A stretch of 64,000 bases of DNA from Planobispora longispora (GCF_016863135.1 NZ_BOOH01000033.1:62001-126000); one strand, 5' to 3'; shown: positions 45,961 through 55,413, numbered from the stretch's first letter. Program-made: numbers and translations. Notes: generated by a model from the sequence alone, not told the origin.

Positions 45961-47569
45961 GCCATCCGTGAACGAGCGGTCCGCGACGGTGCTGGTCGTG
46001 GACGACACGCCGACCAAGCTCTACATCCTGTCCAGCTGGCTCCGGCGTGCCGGGCACCGGGTCGTGGAGGCGACGGGCGGGCTGGAGGCGCTGGCGAAGG
46101 TCGGAGAGCTCCAGCCGGACCTGGTCGTCCTGGACGTCCGGCTGCCCGACATCAGCGGGTACGAGGTCTGCGAGCAGATCAAGGCGGATCCCGCCACGTC
46201 CTCGATCCCGGTGGTCCAGATCTCCGGGGCCGCGATCACCTCCGCGGACCGCGCCGAGGGGCTCGACCGGGGCGCGGACGCCTACCTCGCCGAGCCCGTG
46301 GAGCCGGACGAGTTCGCCGCCACCATCGAGGCCACCCTGCGCTACTACCGCGCGCGGCGGCGGGCGGAGCGGATGAGCGCGCGGATGGTGGCCCTCACCG
46401 AGGTCACCCTGGAGATGAACGCGGCCGGCAGCTTCGACGAGCTCCTGGTCGTGGCGGTCGAGGGCGCCTCGCGGATCCTCGGCCGGTACGCGGGCGTGCT
46501 CGCGCTCCCGCCGGACGGCCTCACCCGGCGGTACACCGCCAGGCCCCCGCAGGGCGCCGCCACGGCCAAGGCCGCCTCACCGGACTCCCTGACCGCGCTG
46601 GCCGCGATGGCGCTGGGCAACACCGCGGGAACGGAGATGTTCACGCTCTCGGAGGACGGCTGGCGGAAGGTGATGCCCGACTCCGAGGCGGAAGGGGGCG
46701 TCTCCGCGGTCGCCTGCCGGACCAAGGCCGGCCGGCCGGTCGTGTGCATCGGCGTCGAGGCGCACCCGTCCCTCGACACGGACGAGCTCACCATCCTGCG
46801 CCAGCTCGGCCAGGCCCTCGCCCTGGCCGTGGACGCCCTGGGCGCCTACCTCGAAGAGCACACGATCGCGCTCACCCTGCAGCGCAGCCTCCTTCCTCCC
46901 CGGATCCCCCGGGTCCCGGGACTGGAGATCAGCTGGCGCTACCAGCCGGCCGTGGACAACGTCGAGGTCGGCGGGGACTTCTACGAGGTCCTGCAGCTGG
47001 GCGAGCGGGTCCTCATCGGCATCGGCGACGTGCAGGGACACTCCCTGCACGCCGCGACCGTGATGGCCGAGCTCCGTCACGCGCTGCGCGCGTCGCTCCT
47101 GGGCACGGTGGACCTGGGGGCCTCGATGTCGCTCCTCAACGACGTGCTGCGGCGCTACCACCCCGGGATGACCGCCACGGTCTGCCTGATCCTGCTCGAC
47201 CCGGAGACCGGTGAGGCGGAGCTCGCCAACGCCGGGCACATCCCGCCGATCTTCATGGAGGCCGGCGAAGACGCCCGCTACCACCGGCTCGGCAACCTCC
47301 TGCTGGGCGTGAGCGAGGCGGACTACCGGGTGGACCGGCTGACGATCCCCGAGGGGGGATCGGTGCTGATGTTCACCGACGGCCTCATCGAGGACCGCTA
47401 CACGCCCCTGAACCGGAGCCTGGAGATCACCCGGGATCTGGCCGAGACGGTGGACGACGACCTGGAGGTCTTCTGCGACCGCCTGATCGGGCACTTCGGC
47501 GCGCGCGAGGACGACGTGGCGCTCGTGGTCTTCCGCCGGATCAAGGAGCACTGCGCCCCGGACGCCTGA
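45953..47569 (+). CDS. REC-GAF-PP2C response regulator phosphatase (RsbU-like)
   Basis: 538 residues from the GTG at 45953 (GGAG eight bases upstream, overlapping the kinase stop). A receiver domain (about 10-125, acceptor D61 in VVLDVRLPD) is followed by a GAF domain (about 160-295) and a SpoIIE-type PP2C phosphatase (about 310-538; VEVGGDFYEVLQLGERVLIGIGDVQGHSLHAATVMAELRHAL, NAGHIPPIFM, LMFTDGLIEDRY). It probably dephosphorylates an anti-anti-sigma factor encoded elsewhere, controlled both by phosphorelay from the adjacent kinase and by RsbT. Confidence 0.93.
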   Translation: MNEPSVNERSATVLVVDDTPTKLYILSSWLRRAGHRVVEATGGLEALAKVGELQPDLVVLDVRLPDISGYEVCEQIKADPATSSIPVVQISGAAITSADRAEGLDRGADAYLAEPVEPDEFAATIEATLRYYRARRRAERMSARMVALTEVTLEMNAAGSFDELLVVAVEGASRILGRYAGVLALPPDGLTRRYTARPPQGAATAKAASPDSLTALAAMALGNTAGTEMFTLSEDGWRKVMPDSEAEGGVSAVACRTKAGRPVVCIGVEAHPSLDTDELTILRQLGQALALAVDALGAYLEEHTIALTLQRSLLPPRIPRVPGLEISWRYQPAVDNVEVGGDFYEVLQLGERVLIGIGDVQGHSLHAATVMAELRHALRASLLGTVDLGASMSLLNDVLRRYHPGMTATVCLILLDPETGEAELANAGHIPPIFMEAGEDARYHRLGNLLLGVSEADYRVDRLTIPEGGSVLMFTDGLIEDRYTPLNRSLEITRDLAETVDDDLEVFCDRLIGHFGAREDDVALVVFRRIKEHCAPDA

Positions 47570-47590
47570 GCCGCCAACGCCCGGGCCTCC

Positions 47591-47683
47591 GGAACCGGAA
47601 AAGGCCCTGGGACCCGGAAAGGCCGCGGGAACCGGAAAGGCTGCGGGAACCGGAAAGGCTGCGGGAACCGGAAAGGCCGCCGG
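47591..47683. repeat. 18-bp tandem repeats after rsb operon
   Basis: About five copies of GGAACCGGAAAGGCTGCG (with small changes) run into the left arm of the terminator at 47672. Confidence 0.85.
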
Positions 47684-47712
47684 CCTCCCCTGCGGGAGGT
47701 CCGGCGGCCTTT
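47672..47712. terminator. Bidirectional terminator between rsb operon and hflX
   Basis: AAAGGCCGCCGG-CCTCCC, loop CTGC, GGGAGG-T-CCGGCGGCCTTT: an 18-bp stem with one bulge, flanked by A and T runs so it can act on both strands. Confidence 0.9.
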
Positions 47713-47741
47713 CTCCGTCGATCGGGCGCGCGGCCCGCGGG

Positions 47742-49208
47742 TCAGACGGTCTCGACCGGCTTGGCGACCCGCTCCAGCTCCGCGTAGAGGCCCGCCCGGA
47801 CCCTGGCGTGCAGGACCGTGCCGTCCCCGGTGTGCTCGACGCCGAGGACCTCGCCCTCCTGGTGGGCCCGGGAGACGAGATCGCCGCGGTCGTACGGCAC
47901 CAGCACCCTGACCTCCCGGTCGAAGCGCGGCAGCTCCCGCTCGATCACGGCGCGCAGCTCGTCGATCCCGGCCCCGGTGCGGGCCGAGACGACCACGGAG
48001 TGCTTCTCCCGCGCGGTCAGCTGGGCCAGCACCACCGGGTCGGCGGCGTCGGCCTTGTTGACGACCACGATCTCGGGGATGTCGCGGGCGCCCTCGATGT
48101 CGGCGAAGACCTCCCGCACGGCGGCCAGCTGCGACTCCGGGTCGGGGTGCGAGCCGTCGACCACGTGCAGGATCAGGTCGGCGTCGCCGACCTCCTCCAG
48201 CGTGGAACGGAACGCCTCGACGAGCTGGTGCGGCAGGTGCCGGACGAATCCGACGGTGTCGGCCAGCGTGAACAGGCGGCCCTCGGGCGTGAAGGCCCGG
48301 CGGACGGTCGGGTCCAGCGTGGCGAAGAGGGCGTCCTCCACCAGCACTCCCGCGCCGGTCAGCCGGTTCAGCAGCGAGGACTTGCCCGCGTTGGTGTAAC
48401 CGGCGATGGCCACGGCCGGGACCTCGCGCTCCGCGCGGCGGGCGCGCTTGGTCACCCGCGCGGTCGTCATCTCCGCGATCTGACGGCGCAGCTTGGCCAT
48501 CCGCTCGCGGATCCGGCGCCGGTCCAGCTCGATCTTGGTCTCACCGGGACCGCGGCCGCCGATGCCGACGCCGCCCGCGGCCCGTCCGCCGACCTGGCGG
48601 GACAGGTTGCCGCCCCAGCCTCGCAGGCGCGGCAGCAGGTAGTTGAGCTGGGCCAGCTCGACCTGAGCCTTGCCCTCGCGGCTCTTGGCGTGCTGGGCGA
48701 AGATGTCGAGGATCAGCATGGTCCGGTCGATGACCTTGACCTTGACGACCTCCTCGAGCTGGCGCAGCTGGCCGGGGCTCAGCTCTCCGTCGCAGATCAC
48801 GGTGTCGGCGCCGGTGGCGGCGACGATGTCGGACAGCTCCTGCGCCTTGCCGGAGCCGATGTAGGTCGCCGTGTCGGGCTGCTGACGGCGCTGGATCAGC
48901 CCCTCCAGCACCTGGGAACCGGCGGTCTCGGCGAGGAGCTTCAGCTCCAGGAGGGAGTTCTCGGCGTCGATCGCCGTACCGGAGGTCCAGACGCCGACGA
49001 GGACGACCCGCTCAAGCCGCAGCCGGCGGTATTCGACCTCGGTGACGTCCTCAAGCTCGGTGGAGAGCCCCGCCACCCGGCGGAGCGCCCGGCGCTCGGC
49101 CAGCTCCATCTCGCCGATCTCAGGCAGGTCGTCGAACTGGTCAAAGTCCAGCGGCTCACGAATGTCTATGTCGTCGCTCCGTTCAGAGTGTCGTTTCACA
49201 GGCGTCAT
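47742..49208 (-). CDS. hflX: GTPase HflX
   Basis: 488 residues. The N-terminal HflX domain (VVLVGVWTSGTAIDAENSLLELKLLAETAGSQVLEGLIQRRQQPDTATYIGSGKAQEL) and GGRGPGETKIELDRRRIRERMAKLRRQI precede the GTPase (AGYTNAGKSSLLNRLTGA, DTVGFVRHLPHQLVEAF, VVNKADAADP). HflX splits stalled 70S ribosomes after heat or antibiotic stress. Its position next to a stress-signalling operon may be coincidental. Confidence 0.96.
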   Translation of the reverse strand: MTPVKRHSERSDDIDIREPLDFDQFDDLPEIGEMELAERRALRRVAGLSTELEDVTEVEYRRLRLERVVLVGVWTSGTAIDAENSLLELKLLAETAGSQVLEGLIQRRQQPDTATYIGSGKAQELSDIVAATGADTVICDGELSPGQLRQLEEVVKVKVIDRTMLILDIFAQHAKSREGKAQVELAQLNYLLPRLRGWGGNLSRQVGGRAAGGVGIGGRGPGETKIELDRRRIRERMAKLRRQIAEMTTARVTKRARRAEREVPAVAIAGYTNAGKSSLLNRLTGAGVLVEDALFATLDPTVRRAFTPEGRLFTLADTVGFVRHLPHQLVEAFRSTLEEVGDADLILHVVDGSHPDPESQLAAVREVFADIEGARDIPEIVVVNKADAADPVVLAQLTAREKHSVVVSARTGAGIDELRAVIERELPRFDREVRVLVPYDRGDLVSRAHQEGEVLGVEHTGDGTVLHARVRAGLYAELERVAKPVETV

Positions 49209-49283
49209 CGTCTATAAGAACGCCTGGACGCCCCGGATGTCTTCCCACGATGGTGCCACGCGATGGTCGGCCCCTTCATCTGG

Positions 49284-52200
49284 TTATCTGTCAGCCGTGA
49301 GCGAATCCAGCAGGTCGCGGGCACGTTTTTCCCAGTGGGACAGGCCCAGGCGCCGGTGCGTCTCCACCGCCCGCCGGGCGTGCTCGACGGCCTGCCCGGC
49401 GCGGCCCAGCCGCGCGGCCAGCTCGGCGAGGACCAGGTGGCCCGAGCCCCACCCGCAGATGCCCATCCCGCCGATCACCAGCCGGTCCGCGTACGGCAGC
49501 AGCCTGCCGTACATCTCCTCCGGATCGGGGGTGCCGAGCCGGGCCGCCACGTGACCCCAGACGACCAGCATGAGGTCGGCCGTCCAGTCGTCACGCGCCT
49601 CGGCGCCCCAGCGCCCGATCAGCTCCCGGGCGAGGTCCGGGTCGCCGCAGTCCAGCGCGGCCAGGACGGCGACCGGGCGGAGCGGGACCATCCGCGGGTC
49701 CCGCGCGCGGGCCACGAGCCCGTCGAGGATCCCGGGGACCCGGCCCTGCTCGCGCGCGCAGGTGAACGCGGCGATCAGCCGGGGGAAGTCCGGGCTCCAG
49801 AGGCTGGATCCTTCCAGCAGGGAGGCGAAGCGGGCGGTCAGCGCCTCGGCGGCGGCCCAGTCCCCGTCGAGGATGCGGCGGGCGGTCTCGGCGATGCGGA
49901 CCATGGCCTCCAGCTCCGGCCGGCCGGCCTCCTCCAGCAGGCGCTCGCAGCGGGCCAGGTCGCGGTCCCACTCGCCGAACTCCGCGAGCTCCGCCGCGCG
50001 GAGCAGGGAGGCCATCCGGAACACCCGGGCGATCAGCTCGGTGGCCCGGGGCAGGCCGGGCAGGGCCAGGATCTCCTCGGCGGCGGCCCGGCGCTCGGCC
50101 TCCCGCTCGGGCACCCAGGCCGCGATGAAGTAGTTGTTGAGCGTGGTCGCGGTCAGGACCGGGTCGCCGACCCGGCGGGCGAGCTCGACGCCCTCGCGTG
50201 CCAGGCGCTCCCCTTCCGTCCGGCGGGGGCCGTAGTACAGCTCGATGCCGAGCGTGCCGAGCAGCGCGGCGCGCTGGTGGTCCGGCAGGGGCCCGGCGAG
50301 CAGGTCCTCCAGGACGGCGACCATGCGCTCGTCCACGACCCCGTAGGGCCGCCAGTTCCAGACGCTCTGCCCGCCGAAGACGCTCACCGCGGCGATCAGG
50401 GCCTCGCGGTCCTCCGTCCGGAGGGCCAGCTCCACGGCCTTCTCCAGGTCGCGGCGGGCCCCCTCGGCGTCCCCCACGGTACGGCGGGCCCGCCCGAGCG
50501 AGGTCAGCACGGCGCAGCGGACGGAGGCGTCCGCGGCGGGCACCGCGGACAGGGCCAGCTCCCACAGGCTCACGGCCTCGTCGTGGGCGAGCTGGGCGGT
50601 GGCCCTCCCGGCGGCCTCCGAGGCGTACCTGACCGCCCTGTCCCGGCCGCCGACCCGGACCGCCTTGCCGAAGTGGTGCGCCAGGGCGGGGGCCCGGCAG
50701 GACTCGTCCACGAGGGGGAGCGTCTCCATCGCCTCCCCGACCCGCAGGTGCAGCCGGGCGGCCTCCAGCCGGCCGAGCCCGCCGTAGAGGGTGTCCCGGA
50801 CGAGCGCGTGGGAGAAGCGGTAGTCCGCGCCGGACTCGACCAGCAGGCCGGTGGCCACCGCCGGCTCCAGCAGGGACACGACCCGCTCCTCGGGGGTCGC
50901 GGTGGCCGCGGCGAGCAGGTCCACGTCGATGTCGCGCCCGGCGACCGCGGCGACCCCGAGCAGGTCCTGGCTCTCCTCCGGCAGCCGGGCGACCCGGCGG
51001 CCGACGACGTCGCGGACGCCTGAGGGGACGCCCGAGAGGGCGGCGATCGGGCAGACGGCGGCGGGGAGCCCGGTGGGCGGGCCGCTCCCGTCCCGCGCGG
51101 GCGGTTCCCCGGCGGGACCGGCGGCCAGGCCGTTCTCGCTCTCCAGCAGGCGGAGCAGCTCCCCCAGATAGAACGGGTTCCCGCCGCTGCGCTCGTGGAA
51201 CGCCCCGGCCAGGTCCGGATCGATCCGCCGCGTCCGCAGGTAGGCGGCCACCTCCTCGCCGGTGAACGGGCCCACCGCCATGCGCTCGGTGCGCGGCTCC
51301 CTGGCCAGCGCGCCGAGGGTGTCGCGGAGCTGCTCGGGGTGCTCGCCGGGTTCGGGGCGGAGGGTCGCGACGACGAGCACGGGGAGCCGTTCCAGCTCGC
51401 CGGCGGCGAAGGCGAGCAGCCGGAGCGAGGCGGCGTCGGCCCAGTGCAGGTCGTCGAGCACGACCAGCGACGGTCCCACCGCCGTCAGCGCGGCCAGGAC
51501 CCGCTGGTACAGGTCGAACAACTGCATGTCCGGACATTCCACGGAATCACCGGCGAGGAGGCGAACGGCGTCGGCGGCCTCCGGCCCCGCGTCCCGCAGC
51601 GCCTGCGTCCACGGCCAGAACGGCGGGGCCGTGGCGGTGTCGAGGCACCGCCCCCACAGCACCGTCATCCCCCGGGTCTCCGCCTCCGCGGCCGCCGCCC
51701 GGGCGAGCCGGGTCTTGCCGATGCCCGCCTCGCCCTCGACCAGCAGCACCCCGCCCTGCCCCCGCCGGACCCCGGCCACCAGCGCGCCGATCCGCGCGAG
51801 CTGCCGTTCCCTGCCGACGAGCGCCTCCCCTGTCCCCGGGGCCGGACGGGAGGGGAAGGACGCGGCCGCGCCCGTGAAGCCCGCGGAGCCCGTGACGTTG
51901 ACGGAACCCACGGAACCCGCGGAGCCCACGAAGTTCGCTGAGCTTGAGGAGTTCGCTGAGCTTGAGGAGTTCGCTGAGCTTGAGGAGCTCGCGGAACCCG
52001 GGAACGCGGTCCCGAGCTCCGCGAGCTCCGCGAGCTCCACCGGAGCGGGAGCCGCACCGGCGGGCCCGCGGCCGGGAACCGGCCCGGCCAGCCCGGGATC
52101 CTGGCCGAGCACCGCCTGCTCCAGGCGGCGCAGCTCCGGGCCCGGATCCAGGCCGAGCTCCGCGGCGAGCATCTCGCGGGCCCTCCGCAGGGCGGCCAGC

Positions 52201-52850
52201 GCGTCGGCCTGGCGGCCGGAGCGGTACAGCGCCAGCGCGAGCAGCCCCTGGAGGCGTTCCCGGTAGGGGTGGGCCTCGACGAGCCGCTCCAGGTCGGCGA
52301 CGCACGTCCCGCTCTCCCCCAGGGCCAGCCGCGCCTCGAACCTGTCCTCCTCGGCCGTGACGCGCAGCTCGGCGAGCCTGGCGAGGGCGGGCGCGGCGAA
52401 CTCCTGGTCGGCGAACTCCACCAGGGGATCGCCCCGCCAGGCCGCCATGGCCCGGTCGAGGGTGCGCACCGCCTGGCCGTGCTCCCCGCGCACCAGGGCA
52501 CGGCGCCCCTCCTCCGCCCAGGCCCCGAAGCGGAACAGGTCCACCTGTCCCGGGGCGACCGCGAGCAGGTAGCCGGGCTCGCGCGTGAGCAGGACGCGGG
52601 ACGGGGCACGGGGCGGCCGGTCGGGTTCCAGCGCCCTGCGGAGGTGGGAGACGTACGCCTGGAGCGTCCCCGTCGCGCTGGAGGGCGCCTCTCCCGCCCA
52701 CAGCTCGTCGATCAGCCGGTCGAGCGAGACCACCCGGCCGGGTTCGAGGGCCAGCATCGCCAGGACCGCCCGCTGCTTGCGGGTGCCCAGCTCGACCGCC
52801 CGCCCCTCGGCGTCCACGACCTCCACCGGGCCGAACAGCCGGATCTCCAT
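49284..52850 (-). CDS. AfsR/SARP-type BTAD-AAA-TPR regulator
   Basis: 1,188 residues from the ATG at 52850 (MEIRLFGPVEVVDAEGRAVELGTRKQRAVLAML). Order: winged-helix OmpR-type DNA-binding domain (1-95), BTAD (98-250), a low-complexity Ser/Asn/Gly linker (285-330), an AAA/STAND ATPase with Walker A GEAGIGKT (373-380) and Walker B LVVLDDLHWAD, then a long helical TPR-like C-terminus. Large members of this family activate secondary-metabolite or local genes. It is divergent from an FAD oxidoreductase gene, the likely target. Confidence 0.94.
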   Translation of the reverse strand: MEIRLFGPVEVVDAEGRAVELGTRKQRAVLAMLALEPGRVVSLDRLIDELWAGEAPSSATGTLQAYVSHLRRALEPDRPPRAPSRVLLTREPGYLLAVAPGQVDLFRFGAWAEEGRRALVRGEHGQAVRTLDRAMAAWRGDPLVEFADQEFAAPALARLAELRVTAEEDRFEARLALGESGTCVADLERLVEAHPYRERLQGLLALALYRSGRQADALAALRRAREMLAAELGLDPGPELRRLEQAVLGQDPGLAGPVPGRGPAGAAPAPVELAELAELGTAFPGSASSSSSANSSSSANSSSSANFVGSAGSVGSVNVTGSAGFTGAAASFPSRPAPGTGEALVGRERQLARIGALVAGVRRGQGGVLLVEGEAGIGKTRLARAAAAEAETRGMTVLWGRCLDTATAPPFWPWTQALRDAGPEAADAVRLLAGDSVECPDMQLFDLYQRVLAALTAVGPSLVVLDDLHWADAASLRLLAFAAGELERLPVLVVATLRPEPGEHPEQLRDTLGALAREPRTERMAVGPFTGEEVAAYLRTRRIDPDLAGAFHERSGGNPFYLGELLRLLESENGLAAGPAGEPPARDGSGPPTGLPAAVCPIAALSGVPSGVRDVVGRRVARLPEESQDLLGVAAVAGRDIDVDLLAAATATPEERVVSLLEPAVATGLLVESGADYRFSHALVRDTLYGGLGRLEAARLHLRVGEAMETLPLVDESCRAPALAHHFGKAVRVGGRDRAVRYASEAAGRATAQLAHDEAVSLWELALSAVPAADASVRCAVLTSLGRARRTVGDAEGARRDLEKAVELALRTEDREALIAAVSVFGGQSVWNWRPYGVVDERMVAVLEDLLAGPLPDHQRAALLGTLGIELYYGPRRTEGERLAREGVELARRVGDPVLTATTLNNYFIAAWVPEREAERRAAAEEILALPGLPRATELIARVFRMASLLRAAELAEFGEWDRDLARCERLLEEAGRPELEAMVRIAETARRILDGDWAAAEALTARFASLLEGSSLWSPDFPRLIAAFTCAREQGRVPGILDGLVARARDPRMVPLRPVAVLAALDCGDPDLARELIGRWGAEARDDWTADLMLVVWGHVAARLGTPDPEEMYGRLLPYADRLVIGGMGICGWGSGHLVLAELAARLGRAGQAVEHARRAVETHRRLGLSHWEKRARDLLDSLTADR
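51934..51987 (-). repeat. 18-bp tandem repeat encoding Ser/Asn linker
   Basis: Three perfect copies of TTCGCTGAGCTTGAGGAG (plus strand) encode the SSSSAN repeats between BTAD and ATPase domains. Their composition differs from the GC-rich surroundings. Confidence 0.9.
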
Positions 52851-52941
52851 CTCACCCCAAGTCGCGGACAAACCAACCTCAAACCCTCCACAAACGACCT
52901 CGGGCAGTATCGGTGCCAACGAAGACACGGGGAGGAAGAAC

Positions 52942-54318
52942 GTGAGCAAGGACAGCATGAATATAGGCAGCGAGCTGCGCCGGACGGTACGCGGCCGGGT
53001 CCTCGTCCCCGGGGACGAGGGCTTCGACGAGGCCCGGACGCCGTGGAACCTGGCCGTCGGGCAGAACGTCCTGGCCGTGGTGGAGGCGCAGGACGCCGAC
53101 GACGTGGCCGCCGTGATCGGATACGCCGGCCTCGCCGGGATCGGCGTCAGCACCCAGCCGAGCGGCCACGGCGCGAGCGGGGACACGGACGGGACGATCC
53201 TGCTGCGCACCGGGCGGCTGCGCGGGCTGGAGGTCCGGCCGGGTGAGCGGCTGGCCCGGGTGGGCGCGGGCGTCTCCTGGGGCGAGGTGCTCGCCGAGGC
53301 GAGCGGTCACGGCCTCATCGGCCTCGCGGGCAGCTCACCCGCGCCGAGCGTGGTCGGATACACCCTCGGCGGCGGGCTGAGCTGGTTCGGCAGGAAGTAC
53401 GGCTTCGCCGCCGACAGCGTGCGCTCCTTCGACGTGGTGACCGCCGATGGGACGCGGGCCCGGGTGGACGCGGGTTCCGATCCCGAGCTGTTCTGGGCGC
53501 TGCGCGGCGGCGGCGGGGACTTCGCGGTGGTCACCGCGATGGAGTTCGCCCTGTACGCGGAGCCGCGCCTGTACGGCGGGCGGATGGTGTGGCCCGCCGG
53601 GCGCGCCGCGGAGGTCCTGGCCGCCTACCGCGAGGTCACGGCCGAGGCCCCGGAGGAACTGACCGTGTGGTTCTCGCTCGCGCAGTTCCCGCCGTTCCCC
53701 CATGTGCCGGAGCCGCTGCGCGGCCTGTCCGCGGTGGTCGTGGACGTCACCCATCTCGGCGACCCCGCCGAGGGGCAGGCGCTGCTGCGCCGGTTCGAGA
53801 AGATCGACGGCCGGGTCCTCGACACCCGGGGGCCGCTGCCGGTGTCCGAGCTGGGGAACATCTGCGCCGAGCCCACCGACCCGGGACCCGGGATGTTCCG
53901 CGGCGAGCTGCTGACCCGGTTCGACGACACGGTGGCCGCGACGGTCCTGGACGAGATCGCGGGCTCCGGCACTGTGGCCCCGCTGGTCGCGGCGCAGCTG
54001 CGCCACCTGGGCGGGGCGCTGGCCCGGCCCGTCGCCGGGGGCGGCGCCTGCGGACGCATCGAGGAGGAGTTCCTGCTCGGCATGCTGGGCGTGCCGTTCA
54101 CCCCCGAGGTCGGGGCGGCCATCGGGGAGCGGCACCGGGCGGTCTCCGCGGCGCTGGTGCCGTACACCAGCGGGCGCAAGCCGTTCACCAACCTCGGCGC
54201 GGGCGAGAAGGCCGCGAACGCCTTCCCCGGCGACGTGCTGGCCCGGTTGCGGGACGTCAAGCGCCACCGGGACCCGCGCGGCGTGCTGCGCAGCAACTAC
54301 CCCGTGCTGGCCGGCTGA
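52942..54318 (+). CDS. FAD-binding oxidoreductase (PCMH/BBE type)
   Basis: 458 residues from the GTG at 52942 (GGAGG six bases upstream). The FAD_binding_4 domain (about 35-205) contains PSGHGASGDTDGTILL, VGAGVSWGEVLAEAS and the nucleotide motif YTLGGGLSWFGRKYGFAADSV. The C-terminus ends with a BBE-like segment (YPVLAG preceded by KRHRDPRGVLRSNY). The family oxidises alcohols or sugars, or cyclises natural products; the substrate cannot be told. Divergent from and likely regulated by the BTAD protein. Confidence 0.9.
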   Translation: MSKDSMNIGSELRRTVRGRVLVPGDEGFDEARTPWNLAVGQNVLAVVEAQDADDVAAVIGYAGLAGIGVSTQPSGHGASGDTDGTILLRTGRLRGLEVRPGERLARVGAGVSWGEVLAEASGHGLIGLAGSSPAPSVVGYTLGGGLSWFGRKYGFAADSVRSFDVVTADGTRARVDAGSDPELFWALRGGGGDFAVVTAMEFALYAEPRLYGGRMVWPAGRAAEVLAAYREVTAEAPEELTVWFSLAQFPPFPHVPEPLRGLSAVVVDVTHLGDPAEGQALLRRFEKIDGRVLDTRGPLPVSELGNICAEPTDPGPGMFRGELLTRFDDTVAATVLDEIAGSGTVAPLVAAQLRHLGGALARPVAGGGACGRIEEEFLLGMLGVPFTPEVGAAIGERHRAVSAALVPYTSGRKPFTNLGAGEKAANAFPGDVLARLRDVKRHRDPRGVLRSNYPVLAG

Positions 54319-54332
54319 GCCTCCGGCCCGTA

Positions 54333-54400
54333 GGTCCGAGAAGTCTGCGCCCGCGGACCTGAGAAGCCCGCGGGTCCGAGAAATCCGCGCCCGCGGACCT
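54333..54400. repeat. 28-bp direct repeat with hairpin arms
   Basis: GGTCCGAGAA...CCGCGGACCT occurs at 54333-54360 and 54373-54400 (about 25 of 28 identical). Each copy is itself an inverted repeat (GGTCCG/CGGACC). It lies between convergent genes and may work as a double terminator. Confidence 0.7.
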
Positions 54401-54471
54401 TCGCCCGCGCCGGGAGACCCCGGGAATCCGCTCAGGGGACCCTCAGGGGATCCCCGGGGTCCGCGCGGCGA

Positions 54472-55167
54472 TCAGGAGGGCAGGACCTTCGCGTCCCCGG
54501 AACCGGTCGAGACCTGGACGGTCCGGGACGCGGACGGGTCGTTGGTGACCCCGACGGTCTCGTCCCCGCTGCCGGTCTCGGCGGTCACCCGGTAGGTCTC
54601 GCGCGGCAGCCGTACCGTGGCGTCGCCCGAGCCGGTCTCGACCTGGACGTCGTCCGGCACCGCGGTGAACTTCGCCTCGACGTTCCCCGACCCGGTGTCG
54701 GCGAGGAACCGCTTGCCGGTCAGGGTGCTGCCCTCGATGTCGCCGGAGCCGGTGCCCGCGTCCACCTCCCCGCTGAGCGAGCGCAGCGTGATGTCCCCCG
54801 AGCCGGTGTCCGCCTTGACCGACATCCCCTTGGGGATCTCGACCTTGTAGTCGACGCTGCAGGCCATCGAGTCGAGACCGTCCGGGCACTTGTACGTCAG
54901 CGTGAGGGTGTCACCGCTCACGACGTGCTCGGTCTTCGGCTTGTCCTTCCGCCAGTGGATCGTCTCGGTGACCTTGATCCCCGTCCGGCCGGACTCGTTC
55001 ACCACGATGTCCCCGGACCCGCTGTCCACGACGAGCTTCAGCACCTTCTCGGGCACGTCGTAGGAGGCCACCTCCTGCTCGCTCGGGCCGAACCCGTCGA
55101 ACTGACAGGCGGAGAGCACCATGACCGAGCCCACGACGGCCCCCGCGGCAAGCAGCTTCTTCTTCAT
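54472..55167 (-). CDS. DUF4097 family lipoprotein
   Basis: 231 residues with a lipoprotein signal (MKKKLLAAGAVVGSVMVLSAC; lipid-modified Cys about 21). The rest is the repetitive beta-helix of DUF4097, marked by five to six TGSGD/GSGDI turns (VDSGSGDIVV, ADTGSGDITL, AGTGSGDIEG, ADTGSGNVEA, VETGSGDATV, VSTGSGDAKV). The function of this exported family is unknown. It is divergent from aceB. Confidence 0.9.
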   Translation of the reverse strand: MKKKLLAAGAVVGSVMVLSACQFDGFGPSEQEVASYDVPEKVLKLVVDSGSGDIVVNESGRTGIKVTETIHWRKDKPKTEHVVSGDTLTLTYKCPDGLDSMACSVDYKVEIPKGMSVKADTGSGDITLRSLSGEVDAGTGSGDIEGSTLTGKRFLADTGSGNVEAKFTAVPDDVQVETGSGDATVRLPRETYRVTAETGSGDETVGVTNDPSASRTVQVSTGSGDAKVLPS

Positions 55168-55342
55168 CGGCTCAATCCTCAGCTCCCGGGAAGCTCGCCG
55201 CCTCCCTCATCCGACCGGTTCCCGCGCCCCCTCGGAAGGGGGTGACCCCACTATGGCCGTCCGGCGCGGCGCGCCCCATCCGGGAAGCCCCCCGAATCGG
55301 CCCTGAGGGGGACCTGAGGGAGCCCCAAGGAGGACCCTGCCT

Positions 55343-55413
55343 TTGACCGGCAAGTGACCGTCCAGTAGCGTCTATTCCACAATCCAGAAGAGATTTTCCA
55401 TCATGTGGAAAAT
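55343..55413 (+). promoter_or_regulatory. aceB promoter and palindromic operator
   Basis: TTGACC (55343-55348) and TAGCGT (55366-55371) are 17 bases apart. Downstream, ATTTTCCA-TCATG-TGGAAAAT (55393-55413) is a perfect 8-bp inverted repeat in the leader, similar in type to IclR-family operators (TTCCA/TGGAA half-sites). Confidence 0.75.
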
